The notes under the pieces were generated by a model that was given only the letters and a program-made list of their open reading frames with translations, did no database searches and was not told where the DNA came from. DNA of 64,000 nucleotides from NCBI GenBank assembly GCA_015709715.1, contig CP054184.1:2403001-2467000 (forward strand). Direction: 5' to 3'. Positions within the stretch are counted from its first letter, which is position 1, and each line of letters opens with the position of its first letter. Made by a program: the position numbers and the translations under genes. Of the stretch, positions 28,083 through 36,727 are shown piece after piece. This stretch comes from Nitrospira sp. Its GTDB lineage: Bacteria; Nitrospirota; Nitrospiria; Nitrospirales; Nitrospiraceae.

Positions 28083-29447
28083 ATGCGCGACTTTCAGCGG
28101 CAGTTGGAGACCTATATCAAGGATGTTCGCCCGCGATATGAAGACATGTTGGGTCAAGCCGTGGAGATTCCCTCCATCAGCATGGACCCGACCCATGCGC
28201 CCGACGTCCATCGCATGGCGGAGTTGGCAGCCCAGTATCTGCGGGATTTCGGGGCGGAGGCGCAAGTAGTAACGACACCGGGCTATCCGGTGGTGTCGGG
28301 AGGCTGGACGGTCGATCCTCGCTATCCGACGGTCACGGTCTACAACCATATGGACGTGCAGCCGGCCCAAGAACCGGAATGGAAGCAGGCCCCGTTCGCA
28401 TTCCGCAAGGCGAACGGCTGTTATCACGGGCGCGGCGCAACGGACGACAAGGGCCCCGCGTTGGCCGCGCTGTTCGGCGCGCGGTACGCCATGGAGCAGG
28501 GGCTGCCCATCAACGTCCGGTTCTTGTGGGAATTGGAAGAAGAAAACGGTAGCCCGAGTTTTTCCGCCGCGATCAAAAACCGCGCCGCGATTCCACGGCC
28601 GGATTCGGTCATCATTTCGGACACGATTTGGCTGTCAAAGACCCAGCCTGCGATGCCCTACGGGTTGCGGGGGCTGCTCGGGGCACGATTGGTCCTCCGT
28701 ACCGGCGACAACGACGCCCATTCCGGCGTCACGGGCGGCGCCGCTCGGAATCCCCTGGCCGAGTTGATGGATCTCGTGCATGCCTGCGTCGAGGTGAAAA
28801 CCGGCCACGTGAAGATTCCCGGTTTCTACGATGATGTGGTCGAGCCCACCAAGGCGGAGATCACGAGTTTCCTCAAGTCAGGCTTCCAGGTGACGCGATT
28901 CAAACGGGCCTACGGGTTCAAGACGCTTCGGACGGAGAATCCGGCGGAGGTCATGCGCCGGATCTGGGCGGCCCCGACCTTCGAAGTGCATGGGCTGGTC
29001 GGCGGCTATCACGGGCCTGGGGTGAAGACGGTGGTGCCGGGCCATGGCGAACTGAAGATCAGCATGCGGCTCGTGCCGAATCAGACGCCGGAACGGGTCT
29101 TCAGCCTGCTCAAGCACTATGTGGCGAAGCTGAATCCCTCGGTGAAGGTCGAACGCGAAGGAATGTTGCATCCCTTCCGCGGCGTCTTTGACGGCCCCTA
29201 CGTCGAGGCGGTCAAGCGTGCCGTACGGGCGGGGTTTGGGAAAGCCCCTGCGTTCATCCGCGAGGGCGGCTCCATCGGCGCCGTCGTGACCATGCAGAAA
29301 ACGTGGAAGGTCCCGATTCTCTTCATGGGCTTGAGCTTGCCGGAACATGGGTATCACGCCCCCAACGAATATTTCGATTGGGGGCAGGCCTCGGGCGGGA
29401 TGAAGGCCTTTGCGCATTACTTTGCGGAACTGGCCGTTCATCGATGA
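28083..29447 (+). CDS. M20 family metallopeptidase (dipeptidase-like)
   Basis: A 454-aa cytoplasmic zinc peptidase. YNHMDVQP holds the first zinc His and the following Asp. GRGATDDKGP contains the bridging Asp, ELEEENGSPSF the catalytic Glu pair, and the C-terminal SLPEHGYHAPNEYFDW the last ligand His. The lid/dimerisation domain lies at about 190-330. The pattern matches CNDP/PepV-type M20 dipeptidases, which remove amino acids from small peptides. ATG 28083 sits 5 bp after an AGGGAGGACC ribosome-binding region. Confidence 0.9.
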   Translation: MRDFQRQLETYIKDVRPRYEDMLGQAVEIPSISMDPTHAPDVHRMAELAAQYLRDFGAEAQVVTTPGYPVVSGGWTVDPRYPTVTVYNHMDVQPAQEPEWKQAPFAFRKANGCYHGRGATDDKGPALAALFGARYAMEQGLPINVRFLWELEEENGSPSFSAAIKNRAAIPRPDSVIISDTIWLSKTQPAMPYGLRGLLGARLVLRTGDNDAHSGVTGGAARNPLAELMDLVHACVEVKTGHVKIPGFYDDVVEPTKAEITSFLKSGFQVTRFKRAYGFKTLRTENPAEVMRRIWAAPTFEVHGLVGGYHGPGVKTVVPGHGELKISMRLVPNQTPERVFSLLKHYVAKLNPSVKVEREGMLHPFRGVFDGPYVEAVKRAVRAGFGKAPAFIREGGSIGAVVTMQKTWKVPILFMGLSLPEHGYHAPNEYFDWGQASGGMKAFAHYFAELAVHR

Positions 29448-29499
29448 TACGGATGCCCGGAGCCTGGCGCATGGCTGCAACTCAAGCAGATCCTCTGGG

Positions 29500-30546
29500 T
29501 TACTTCAGAGAACTGAGGTCGATGACGAAGCGGTAGCGCACGTCCCCACGCACCAGCCGATCGTAAGCCTCGTTGACTTGCTGGAGGGGGATCACTTCGA
29601 CGTCCGCGCCGAGCTTGTGCTTGGCACAAAAATTCAACATGGCTTGGGTCTCGCGGATGCCGCCGATCAACGATCCGACCAGGCGCCGCCGCTGCATGAT
29701 CAAGGGGAAGGCTCCAAGCTGAGCCGGCGTATCCGGCACGCCGACCAAGATCATCGTCCCGTCGGTCTTGAGCAATTCCAAATAGGCATTGAGATCATGG
29801 GGGGCAGAGACGGTGTCGAGGATGAAATCAAAATGCTTGGCCAACTGCGCGAAGGTCTCGGGCGCACCGGTCGCATAAAAGGCATGCGCTCCCAGGCGCT
29901 TGGCGTCGGCCTGTTTGTCGGACGAGTGGCTCAACACGGTGACCTGTGCGCCCAGGGCCCTGCCGATTTTCACGGCCATATGCCCCAAGCCGCCCAGCCC
30001 GATGATCGCCAGACGATGTCCTTTCCCGACGCCCCACCGGCGTAGCGGAGAATAGGTCGTGATACCGGCGCAGAGGAGGGGCGCCGCCTGCTCCGGGTTC
30101 AATCCCTTGGGGATCTTCACGAGGTAGCGGTGATCGACCACGATTTTCGTGGAGTAACCGCCGTAGGTCGGTGTGACGCCGTCGCGCTCCTTGCTGTTGT
30201 AGGTGAAGGTGAGAGGCCCTTCGCAGTATTGTTCTTCCCCCTTCTTGCACTGGGGGCACTTGCGGCACGAATCGACAAAGCAGCCGACCCCCACCATCTG
30301 GCCGACCTTGAAATCCGTGACGCCGGCGCCGACCTTCTCCACCACCCCGACGATTTCATGGCCCGGCACCATCGGGAAGAGCGACCCGCCCCATTCATCG
30401 CGGGCTTGATGGACGTCCGAATGGCAGATGCCGCAGAAGCGTATCTCGATGAGCACGTCCTGTCGACGGACCGTACGGCGAGCAAAACGAAACGGGACCA
30501 ATGGACTCGTCGCGTTCATGGCAGCGTAGCCTTGGACATCGATCAT
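29500..30546 (-). CDS. Zinc-dependent NAD(P)+ alcohol dehydrogenase (YahK/CAD-like)
   Basis: A 348-aa medium-chain dehydrogenase. FCGICHSDVH supplies the catalytic Cys and VPGHEIVGVVEKVG the His/Glu ligands. CRKCPQCKKGEEQYC is the structural zinc cluster. GLGGLGHMAVKIGRALG is the nucleotide-binding Rossmann motif. The CGICHSD and GVGCFVDSC segments place it in the cinnamyl-alcohol-dehydrogenase/YahK group, which reduces aldehydes with NADPH. The physiological substrate is unknown. An isolated minus-strand gene. Confidence 0.92.
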   Translation of the reverse strand: MIDVQGYAAMNATSPLVPFRFARRTVRRQDVLIEIRFCGICHSDVHQARDEWGGSLFPMVPGHEIVGVVEKVGAGVTDFKVGQMVGVGCFVDSCRKCPQCKKGEEQYCEGPLTFTYNSKERDGVTPTYGGYSTKIVVDHRYLVKIPKGLNPEQAAPLLCAGITTYSPLRRWGVGKGHRLAIIGLGGLGHMAVKIGRALGAQVTVLSHSSDKQADAKRLGAHAFYATGAPETFAQLAKHFDFILDTVSAPHDLNAYLELLKTDGTMILVGVPDTPAQLGAFPLIMQRRRLVGSLIGGIRETQAMLNFCAKHKLGADVEVIPLQQVNEAYDRLVRGDVRYRFVIDLSSLK

Positions 30547-30646
30547 GCGGGCGGTTCCTTTCTTGTATGAGAGCCCCTCGCCGTCGAAGGACGGTCGAAG
30601 ATGAGGGCGCCGGGGAACAGGGGAGCGGTGGTTGTCCGGATGGGGC

Positions 30647-30669
30647 GGACCGGGGGCTCACCCCGGTCC
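30647..30669 (-). terminator. Strong GC hairpin downstream of the 575-aa exported protein gene
   Basis: GGACCGGGG at 30647-30655 and CCCCGGTCC at 30661-30669 form a perfect 9-bp stem with a 5-nt loop, 16 bp after the stop of the minus-strand gene ending at 30685. There is no T-run, so factor-independent termination is uncertain. It may only protect mRNA ends. Confidence 0.4.
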
Positions 30670-30684
30670 CGTCCACAGCGATGA

Positions 30685-32412
30685 TTAGGCGTGGGGCCCA
30701 CCTGCGGTAGCCAAGATCGGCTGAAACATCGGGTCTGCATCGAGCACGGCCTTGAGCAGTTCCGTATGGAGGAAATAGCGCCAGATTTCGTCGGTCTTGC
30801 CCGGCACTTCATCGAACCAACGTTTGGCTTCGGTCAAGTGATGCAGCATCTTCGCCTTGTCGCCGTAGTTCGGCAAAAAGATCATGCTGTAAGCCATCGT
30901 GTATTCGGCGAGGAATTTGTCGAGCGGGAGGTCGGCCTGCGCCAACGACGCCTCGGCATCGGCGTAGGCTCGCGGTGTTTCTTGATCGTGCAGAATGCGG
31001 TTCCAGGACACCTTGTTGATGCGCGACCAAGCCAGCTGGAGCAGCGCTTCCGCCTTCGGCGTCCGGCGGTTGTCCGGAATATCCCTCACGAGGGTTTCGA
31101 ACGTCTCCACCATCGGCCCTTGGTCATTGTTCCAGCGGTAGGCCACACCCAAACGGAAACGATTGTCGAGTTGCTCCGGCCTGATGCTGACCAAGGTCTG
31201 GAGCGCCGGGATCAGCCGATAGAGGTGATCGGCCGGCGTGGGTTCGGAGAGGCCGCCCATTTCCATGCTGTTGGACAGGTCCAGGCGGGCCCCCTGCGCA
31301 TAGATGTTCCAGTAGAACTCGTCCACCACGATCCCTAGCGCAGGATCCTTCACATTCAGGTTGTGATTGTGGCGGCCCTCGCGCAGCAGCACGCTGTAGA
31401 GATGGCGCGACAGCACGGTCAGGGCGTCGGGTTGTTTCGGGTCGATCAACAACACCCGATTGAGCAGCGCGACGCGGTCGCGCAATTCAGGAAACCCAGC
31501 GGCTCGGGCGGCGGCGGCGGTCAAGGTGCCCGGTTGGTCCTCCGGGCCCCACCACACCAGGCTGTCGGGCAACGCGCGGCTGGTTTCCGTCGCAAAGGGA
31601 ATCTTTTCCGTCACCATGCCAGGGGCGTCCGGTTGGGGTTGGGTCGCGACCGGCAGATTGAACACGGCGGCGTCACCCGGGAACCCATGGGCCTTCAACC
31701 CGGTGAAGACGACCCACTGGGTCGTCACGGATTTCAGGGCGCGCCGGGGTTTCTTAATCGTGTTGGTCCATTTCACATTGCCGGCGGCATAGGTGATCGG
31801 GGAGGTGAGCGGGTCATGGTATTGCACGGAGACTTGCACCAATGTGGCCGGCACGCCGACGACCTTGCCGGTGGTCGTGAGTCGGAAAGAACCGGCCGGA
31901 AGCGGCCGGCTGTTCAGCGCGGTGAGTTGAATCCCGGTTCCGGGAGGCGAGATGCCCAGCACGTCCATGACAAAGGCGGAGCCCGGTGCGCCGGGGAGGT
32001 TGTCGCCGAAGAACACCAGCGGCCCCGTGCTCGGCCAGATGACATCCATGGCAATGTCGGTGCGTTTCAAGAATGGGGCATGGGCCGCATCCAGCGTCTG
32101 CCAACAGGCCTCGTAAGAAGGGTCGGAGGACGGGGGATAGTGTGTCACTTTCTTGGACGCGTTCGTGACCAGGCGATATTGACAGGCGAAGTCCAGCTGT
32201 CCCGTGGTGATATGGTCGCCATGGGCCACGGCTTCGGCATAACGCAAGGCTGTTTGAACTGCGGTCGTCTGTTTGGGGGCGGCGGTGGACTTTTGACGTT
32301 TCGCGCTAGCCGCTAACAGGGGATCGGCGGTCCCGACCCAGAGACCGGCGGTGAGCGCAATGGTCAGAATGGCAATCGACTGTGGTCTATTGAACCGGTT
32401 TCCGCGAATCAT
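30685..32412 (-). CDS. Exported 575-aa protein of unknown function
   Basis: It has an N-terminal signal/anchor (SIAILTIALTAGLWVGTADPLLA). The mature region begins with a K/Q/T-rich linker, then a DUF-like segment (TALRYAEAVAHGDHITTGQLDFACQYRL) resembling proteins that count steps or process substrates. The C-terminal half is helical and TPR-like in texture (LVSIRPEQLDNRFRLGVAYRWNNDQGPMVETFETLVRDIP as separated helices). I do not recognise the family. ATG 32412 has GGAGG 8 bp upstream. It is the last gene of a minus-strand run with an ECF sigma factor, an anti-sigma factor and cytochrome c, so it may be co-regulated. Confidence 0.75.
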   Translation of the reverse strand: MIRGNRFNRPQSIAILTIALTAGLWVGTADPLLAASAKRQKSTAAPKQTTAVQTALRYAEAVAHGDHITTGQLDFACQYRLVTNASKKVTHYPPSSDPSYEACWQTLDAAHAPFLKRTDIAMDVIWPSTGPLVFFGDNLPGAPGSAFVMDVLGISPPGTGIQLTALNSRPLPAGSFRLTTTGKVVGVPATLVQVSVQYHDPLTSPITYAAGNVKWTNTIKKPRRALKSVTTQWVVFTGLKAHGFPGDAAVFNLPVATQPQPDAPGMVTEKIPFATETSRALPDSLVWWGPEDQPGTLTAAAARAAGFPELRDRVALLNRVLLIDPKQPDALTVLSRHLYSVLLREGRHNHNLNVKDPALGIVVDEFYWNIYAQGARLDLSNSMEMGGLSEPTPADHLYRLIPALQTLVSIRPEQLDNRFRLGVAYRWNNDQGPMVETFETLVRDIPDNRRTPKAEALLQLAWSRINKVSWNRILHDQETPRAYADAEASLAQADLPLDKFLAEYTMAYSMIFLPNYGDKAKMLHHLTEAKRWFDEVPGKTDEIWRYFLHTELLKAVLDADPMFQPILATAGGPHA

Positions 32413-32501
32413 GCGAACGACCTCCGCTAGCAAGAAAAGAATGTCACTCTACCATGAGGCTCTTTTCATTCGAAAGAGGTGAGCGAGGGGGATCATGTCG
32501 G

Positions 32502-32915
32502 TCAAGGACTGGGCGGTGGCGGCGTCCCCGGACGGCTGAATCGGACCAGCGAGCGGATGTACTGCAGCACCGCCTGCTGCTCTTCCGCTGAGAGCACGCC
32601 TTCCCAGGGCGGCATGGAAGTGCGCGATTTCCCCTGGGCGATGGTGCGCAACAATTCGCGATCGGTCTTGGCAGACGTTCCGGCGGAGACCAGGTTGCCC
32701 GGTCGAGGAGAAAGAAACGGCGCCTTCGGGCCGTCGCCCTTGCCGGTTGGGCCGTGGCACTTCAGGCAATGGCGCTCATAAAGTGCTTGGCCACCGTTGT
32801 GGCTGTCGAGAGATTGCGCAAGAACCAGCCCGGCTGCCGTGCCGGTCAGTAGAAGGACGAGCAGGCCACGTGACCGATCGAATGGCGCCTTCCGGGAGCG
32901 GCGGAACTGGGTGAT
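32502..32915 (-). CDS. Exported c-type cytochrome with no canonical start codon
   Basis: The minus-strand frame ending at TGA 32504-32502 encodes a signal peptide (RGLLVLLLTGTAAGLVLAQS), then YERHCLKCHGPTGKGDGPK with the heme-binding CxxCH. Next comes SMPPWEGVLSAEEQQAVLQYI, whose Met fits the axial ligand of class I mono-heme cytochromes. Upstream the frame is open to TAA of the anti-sigma gene, yet contains no ATG, GTG or TTG before the signal peptide. ATC at 32915 would give a 137-aa precursor (ITQFRRSRK) with the usual n-region charges. Either a non-standard start or a base error is implied. The protein should be a periplasmic electron carrier. Confidence 0.7.
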   Translation of the reverse strand: MTQFRRSRKAPFDRSRGLLVLLLTGTAAGLVLAQSLDSHNGGQALYERHCLKCHGPTGKGDGPKAPFLSPRPGNLVSAGTSAKTDRELLRTIAQGKSRTSMPPWEGVLSAEEQQAVLQYIRSLVRFSRPGTPPPPSP

Positions 32916-32975
32916 GGCTTGGCTTCCGCCTCGAGGTTCGCGGCCGCAGTCAGCATCGCAGGAGCCTACGGTCGA

Positions 32976-33275
32976 TTAGGCCGAAGTCGCCGCCTTGAGG
33001 ATCTCTCGACGCAGGTTGGCACGATCCCGTGAAGAGAGCGCAGGGGACGGGCGGTGCTGACATAAGCGGACCGTCTGGCGCAAGGAGTCGAGAAAGACCT
33101 CGCAGTTCGGGCAATCGCCGAGGTGAGCGCGAATCTCGTTGCAGACGTCGCCGGACAGTTCGTCATCCAGGTAGGCCGACAACCGCTGCAGGATCTTGAC
33201 GCAGTTCCGTTTCCCATGGTGCTGGTGAGGGGTGGGCTTTCTCGTGCCTGAGTATGTGCGAACGCGATCGGCCAT
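32976..33275 (-). CDS. Zinc-finger anti-sigma factor (zf-HC2 type)
   Basis: A 99-aa protein whose segment LQRLSAYLDDELSGDVCNEI followed by RAHLGDCPNCEVFLDSLR is the anti-sigma zinc-binding domain (HxxxCxxC, here HLGDCPNC). No transmembrane helix follows, so it is a soluble, cytoplasmic anti-sigma factor, possibly redox- or metal-responsive. It lies 28 bp downstream of the ECF sigma gene on the same strand. The pair implies control of the sigma factor by its neighbour. The cytochrome c frame follows directly. Confidence 0.85.
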   Translation of the reverse strand: MADRVRTYSGTRKPTPHQHHGKRNCVKILQRLSAYLDDELSGDVCNEIRAHLGDCPNCEVFLDSLRQTVRLCQHRPSPALSSRDRANLRREILKAATSA

Positions 33276-33303
33276 GATGATCTGCTTTCCTGACTATACC
33301 AAA

Positions 33304-33936
33304 CTATCCGTGCCGAGTGTGAGCCCCGTGTGGCTGTTGTCCGTCGATACCCTTGGCGCTGAGTTCCTTTCGTACGAATAGTCGGGCTCGATGTAGCCGC
33401 GACTTGACGGCGCGCTCGTTCAGACCGACGATGCTGCCGACCTCCTTCGCGCTCAGGCCCTCCATGTCGCGGAGCACCAACACCATGCGGTATTTCGGCG
33501 GCAACTTTGCGATGGCCCGATCGAGAATGTGGCGCAGTTCCTTATTTTCCAGCGCCTCCTGGGGGCTCATGCCTTCCACCGGCACTTGCAGGGTCAGCTC
33601 ACCTTCAGATGTCGGGATAAATTCCTCCAAGGAGAGCTCCCGTTCCGGCTCTCCCTTGCGTTTCCGGCGCATGCGCAGGCAAGCGTGGGAGGCAATGGCG
33701 TAGAGCCAGGTCGACACCTGTGCGTCGCCGCGAAACCGGTCGTAGGCTCTATAGGCGTTGAGGAAGGTTTCCTGGACCAAATCCTTGGCCGCTTCGGCTT
33801 CTCCGCAGAGACGATAGGCGAAGCGGTACATTACGTCGACGTGATCACGATACAGCTGATCGAAGGTGCCGCCTGTTTGAGAAGGCAGCAGGTGCCCGTC
33901 TGCCGGCTCCGCCCGATCTTTGAGGTGGGAAGCCAT
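33304..33936 (-). CDS. ECF-type RNA polymerase sigma factor (RpoE-like)
   Basis: A 210-aa sigma-70 family protein with regions 2 and 4 only. Region 2 runs FDQLYRDHVDVMYRFAYRLC, DLVQETFLNAYRAYDRF and STWLYAIASHACLRMRRKRK. Region 4 carries AIAKLPPKYRMVLVLRDMEG, then LSAKEVGSIVGLNERAVKSR with the HTH. It directs polymerase to a stress regulon not known from the sequence. It precedes its anti-sigma factor. The likely targets include this operon by autoregulation, which is usual for ECF pairs. Confidence 0.93.
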   Translation of the reverse strand: MASHLKDRAEPADGHLLPSQTGGTFDQLYRDHVDVMYRFAYRLCGEAEAAKDLVQETFLNAYRAYDRFRGDAQVSTWLYAIASHACLRMRRKRKGEPERELSLEEFIPTSEGELTLQVPVEGMSPQEALENKELRHILDRAIAKLPPKYRMVLVLRDMEGLSAKEVGSIVGLNERAVKSRLHRARLFVRKELSAKGIDGQQPHGAHTRHG

Positions 33937-34004
33937 ATGCGGGGGGAGTCTACGGGCTGGCGATTTAGACTGTCAAGCGATGGGCGGGAGCGGGAATCTG
34001 CCGG

Positions 34005-35045
34005 TCAATTGACGCGACGAACGTCCACCAGTCCGCCATCCTGGTCCAATTCGACGGTGATGGGCGTGCCTTCTTTCAGGGCCGCCAGGGCGGATGGGCG
34101 TTGGGTCAGGGGGATGGCCTGCGCGCCTTCCGGGGTGTGCATGAGGAGTGAACCCCGCGCCTCAGACTCATAGGCGAGTGGTCCGGACAAGAACCGCCGG
34201 GATGGGGTCGAGAGACCGTCCTGATAGAGGTCGATGGCCACATGCCGCTCCTGCACCCACACCGACATTTCCTGTCCTGCCTTGGCATTGCGCACGCCGG
34301 TTTTTCCGCTGACGGTGACGATGCCGAGCGGAGTCTTGAGGAAGACATAGTTGGACTTGAGTTTCGACACCGTGCCATTGAGTAGGAGACGCACTTCGGA
34401 CTGGGTGCGCGGCACCTGGTTCACCTGCAGGTCGAATTGGACCTCATGTAACCCCCGCACGTTGCCCGCCTGATCGACTTCGAGGGCGACCGGAAGGTGG
34501 TCTGGCCGAGCGGCGACCTTCGACGCGAAATTGCCCAGGGAGATCGGGCGGTCACCTTCCGGCGTCCACAGGGTCAGCGTCGTCTGGTCTCCTGAGGAAA
34601 AGTTCGCCGGCGCGCTGATGTACCGATGCACCAGCGTCCCCGCTCCTCGTTCGCGAATATCGATGACGGACGTCGTGCCATGGACCCACAGCGTGATCTT
34701 GTGCGAGTTGCGAATGTCACGAAGGCTAGTCTTCGAGCTGAGGGAAAGCGGTCCGATGGGGGTCTGCAAGAACACGATCCCCGGTTTGGAGCGCCAGATC
34801 GAGCCGGAGATTTGGACTGAGGGAGAAACGGGGGGCGCGGCGGAGTCCGGCGTCTCCTGCAGCTCGTGGGATTCCGCCTGGTCGCCGCTGCTCACTTCCG
34901 ACGAGCCCGTGGCCGGCACGGCCTCGGCGGCGGGATCAAGGGCCTCTGCCCACGTGGGCGCTGCCAGGCAGGGGAACAAGGCGACCGTACTCAGCAAGAA
35001 CGAATGAACCAGCAAGCCCGTGCGGGAAACCGTCGAGTTGGCCAT
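34005..35045 (-). CDS. Exported protein with two internal repeats
   Basis: A 346-aa protein with a signal peptide (LLVHSFLLSTVALFPCLAAPTWA). After a Ser/Glu/Pro-rich linker (about 30-80) it contains two related units of about 110 residues. Unit 1 has GIVFLQTPIGPLSLSSKTSL, ITLWVHG, LTLWTPEGDRPI and VALEVDQAGNVRGLHEV. Unit 2 has NYVFLKTPLGIVTVSGKTGV, MSVWVQE, LLMHTPEGAQAI and ITVELDQDGGLVDVRRV. The strands suggest a duplicated small beta-barrel domain. Family and function are not recognised. ATG 35045 was chosen because the longer frame to 35180 would put 45 residues before the signal peptide. Confidence 0.75.
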   Translation of the reverse strand: MANSTVSRTGLLVHSFLLSTVALFPCLAAPTWAEALDPAAEAVPATGSSEVSSGDQAESHELQETPDSAAPPVSPSVQISGSIWRSKPGIVFLQTPIGPLSLSSKTSLRDIRNSHKITLWVHGTTSVIDIRERGAGTLVHRYISAPANFSSGDQTTLTLWTPEGDRPISLGNFASKVAARPDHLPVALEVDQAGNVRGLHEVQFDLQVNQVPRTQSEVRLLLNGTVSKLKSNYVFLKTPLGIVTVSGKTGVRNAKAGQEMSVWVQERHVAIDLYQDGLSTPSRRFLSGPLAYESEARGSLLMHTPEGAQAIPLTQRPSALAALKEGTPITVELDQDGGLVDVRRVN

Positions 35046-35253
35046 GGCGGTACCGAACCCTTGTGATGGAAGTGTGTGACGCCGACTGTGAGAGCAACAA
35101 CCTGTCGGGGTCCGAGAGAGCAGGCTCTGGTGGCGTTCAATGTCTTTTGTGCGAATAACACGCCGGGGGTATTCAGTCAAGCGTAAAGCCGTGGCGGTGC
35201 GTAGGACGCCGTGACGGCGCCGCCTCAGGGCATCAGCAGGACGAGGAATTACC

Positions 35254-36630
35254 TCACTTCTTCCGGACGAGCAGGCGCAGCGGGGTGCCTGAAAACCGAT
35301 ATTCTTTTCGAATTTGGTTTTCCAGGTAACGGAGGTACACGGAGGTCATGTCTTGGGGATGGCCGACGAAGAGTGCGAAGACCGGCGGGCGTGTTGCAAC
35401 TTGGGTTAGGAAGGCGGACTTCACCGCCTTGCTCGGCTTGCCCTTTTTGACCGGCAGGGGGTGCTCCTCGAGCACCGATTGAAAAAACTGATTCAAGGTG
35501 CCGGTCGGGACCCGCTTGCAGAACGAGAAATAGACTTGATCGATCAGCGCAAAAAGCCCGCGGAGAAAATCCGGTTCCAACGCGGAGATGAACAGCACCG
35601 GCGCCCAGGAGAGGAAGGGGAACCGTCGCGCCAGGTCGGCCTTGTAGGCATCGCGCGCATTCGGCTGCTCATTCTTGAGGTCCCACTTGTTCACCACCAA
35701 AATGCAGCCGCGGCCCTGGCGAAGGACCAGGCCCGCGATCTTCGTATCCTGTTCGGTGACGCCCTCCTCCGCATCCAGCACCAGTACCGCCACGTCCGAC
35801 CGGCCGATGGCGCGTAACGACCGAGCGACGCTGTAGCCCTCGATGCCCCGTTCGACCCGTCCCCGCCGCCGAATGCCCGCCGTATCCGTCAGCACATATT
35901 GCCGGTCTTTGAATGTGGCGATCGAATCGACCGGGTCACGGGTCGTTCCTGGGACATTACTCACGACGACGCGCGCTTCGCCGAGGACCGAATTGACGAG
36001 GGTGGATTTGCCGACATTCGGGCGTCCCACGATTGCGATCCGCGGAATGTCTGCAGTCTCTTCTCCCTCGTTCGGCTCCGCCATATGGGCGAAGAGATCG
36101 TCCAGCAGCTCGGCCACGCCGATGCCGTGTTCGGCGGAGAGCGGATAGAGCCGTTCCTGCCCCAAGCGGTAGAAATCGGCCACCAGGTTGTCGGCCTTCG
36201 GCGTATCGATCTTGTTGATCACGTAGAAGACGGGTTTCTCGGTTCCGCGCAGGGTTTCCACGACTTCTTCATCCGGCGGCGTGAGGCCGGTGCGGCCATC
36301 CAGGACGAGGATCAAAATATCCGCTTCGGCGATGGCCAATTGGGACTGCTGCCGGATGAGCGCCAGCATGCCTTCACTGGCCGTCGGGTCGAGCCCGCCC
36401 GTATCCACGAGGCGAAAGCGGCGGTTGCGATAGGCGGTATCTGCATAGTTCCGATCCCTGGTCACTCCCGGCACGTCATCGACGATCGCGGCCCTGGTAC
36501 CGAGAATGCGGTTGAACAGGGTCGATTTTCCCACGTTGGGCCGCCCGATGATGGCGACCACCGGCAGGTGGGTGCCTTCCGGCGTAAACAACGGGGTAGC
36601 GGGGCCTGGTGTGGGTTTGGCGCGCGGCAT
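35254..36630 (-). CDS. der: Ribosome-assembly GTPase Der (EngA)
   Basis: A 458-aa protein with two tandem GTPase domains. The first has G1 GRPNVGKSTLFNRI near residue 30 and NKID as G4. The second has G1 GRPNVGKSTLVNSVLG near residue 203, DTAGI as G3 and NKWDL as G4. A C-terminal KH-like domain follows (about 370-458, with TRPPVFALFVG). Der is essential for maturation of the 50S subunit. Length and architecture are typical. The 16-residue N-terminal extension before the first G domain is Pro/Thr-rich. Confidence 0.97.
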   Translation of the reverse strand: MPRAKPTPGPATPLFTPEGTHLPVVAIIGRPNVGKSTLFNRILGTRAAIVDDVPGVTRDRNYADTAYRNRRFRLVDTGGLDPTASEGMLALIRQQSQLAIAEADILILVLDGRTGLTPPDEEVVETLRGTEKPVFYVINKIDTPKADNLVADFYRLGQERLYPLSAEHGIGVAELLDDLFAHMAEPNEGEETADIPRIAIVGRPNVGKSTLVNSVLGEARVVVSNVPGTTRDPVDSIATFKDRQYVLTDTAGIRRRGRVERGIEGYSVARSLRAIGRSDVAVLVLDAEEGVTEQDTKIAGLVLRQGRGCILVVNKWDLKNEQPNARDAYKADLARRFPFLSWAPVLFISALEPDFLRGLFALIDQVYFSFCKRVPTGTLNQFFQSVLEEHPLPVKKGKPSKAVKSAFLTQVATRPPVFALFVGHPQDMTSVYLRYLENQIRKEYRFSGTPLRLLVRKK

Positions 36631-36727
36631 GGTGACTCGTTGGGATTGATCGTTCCGGACCGTATCACACCGATTTCATCCAACACAACGCCTCGTCTTG
36701 CGGGCCACGCTCCGGTATACTCTCTCC

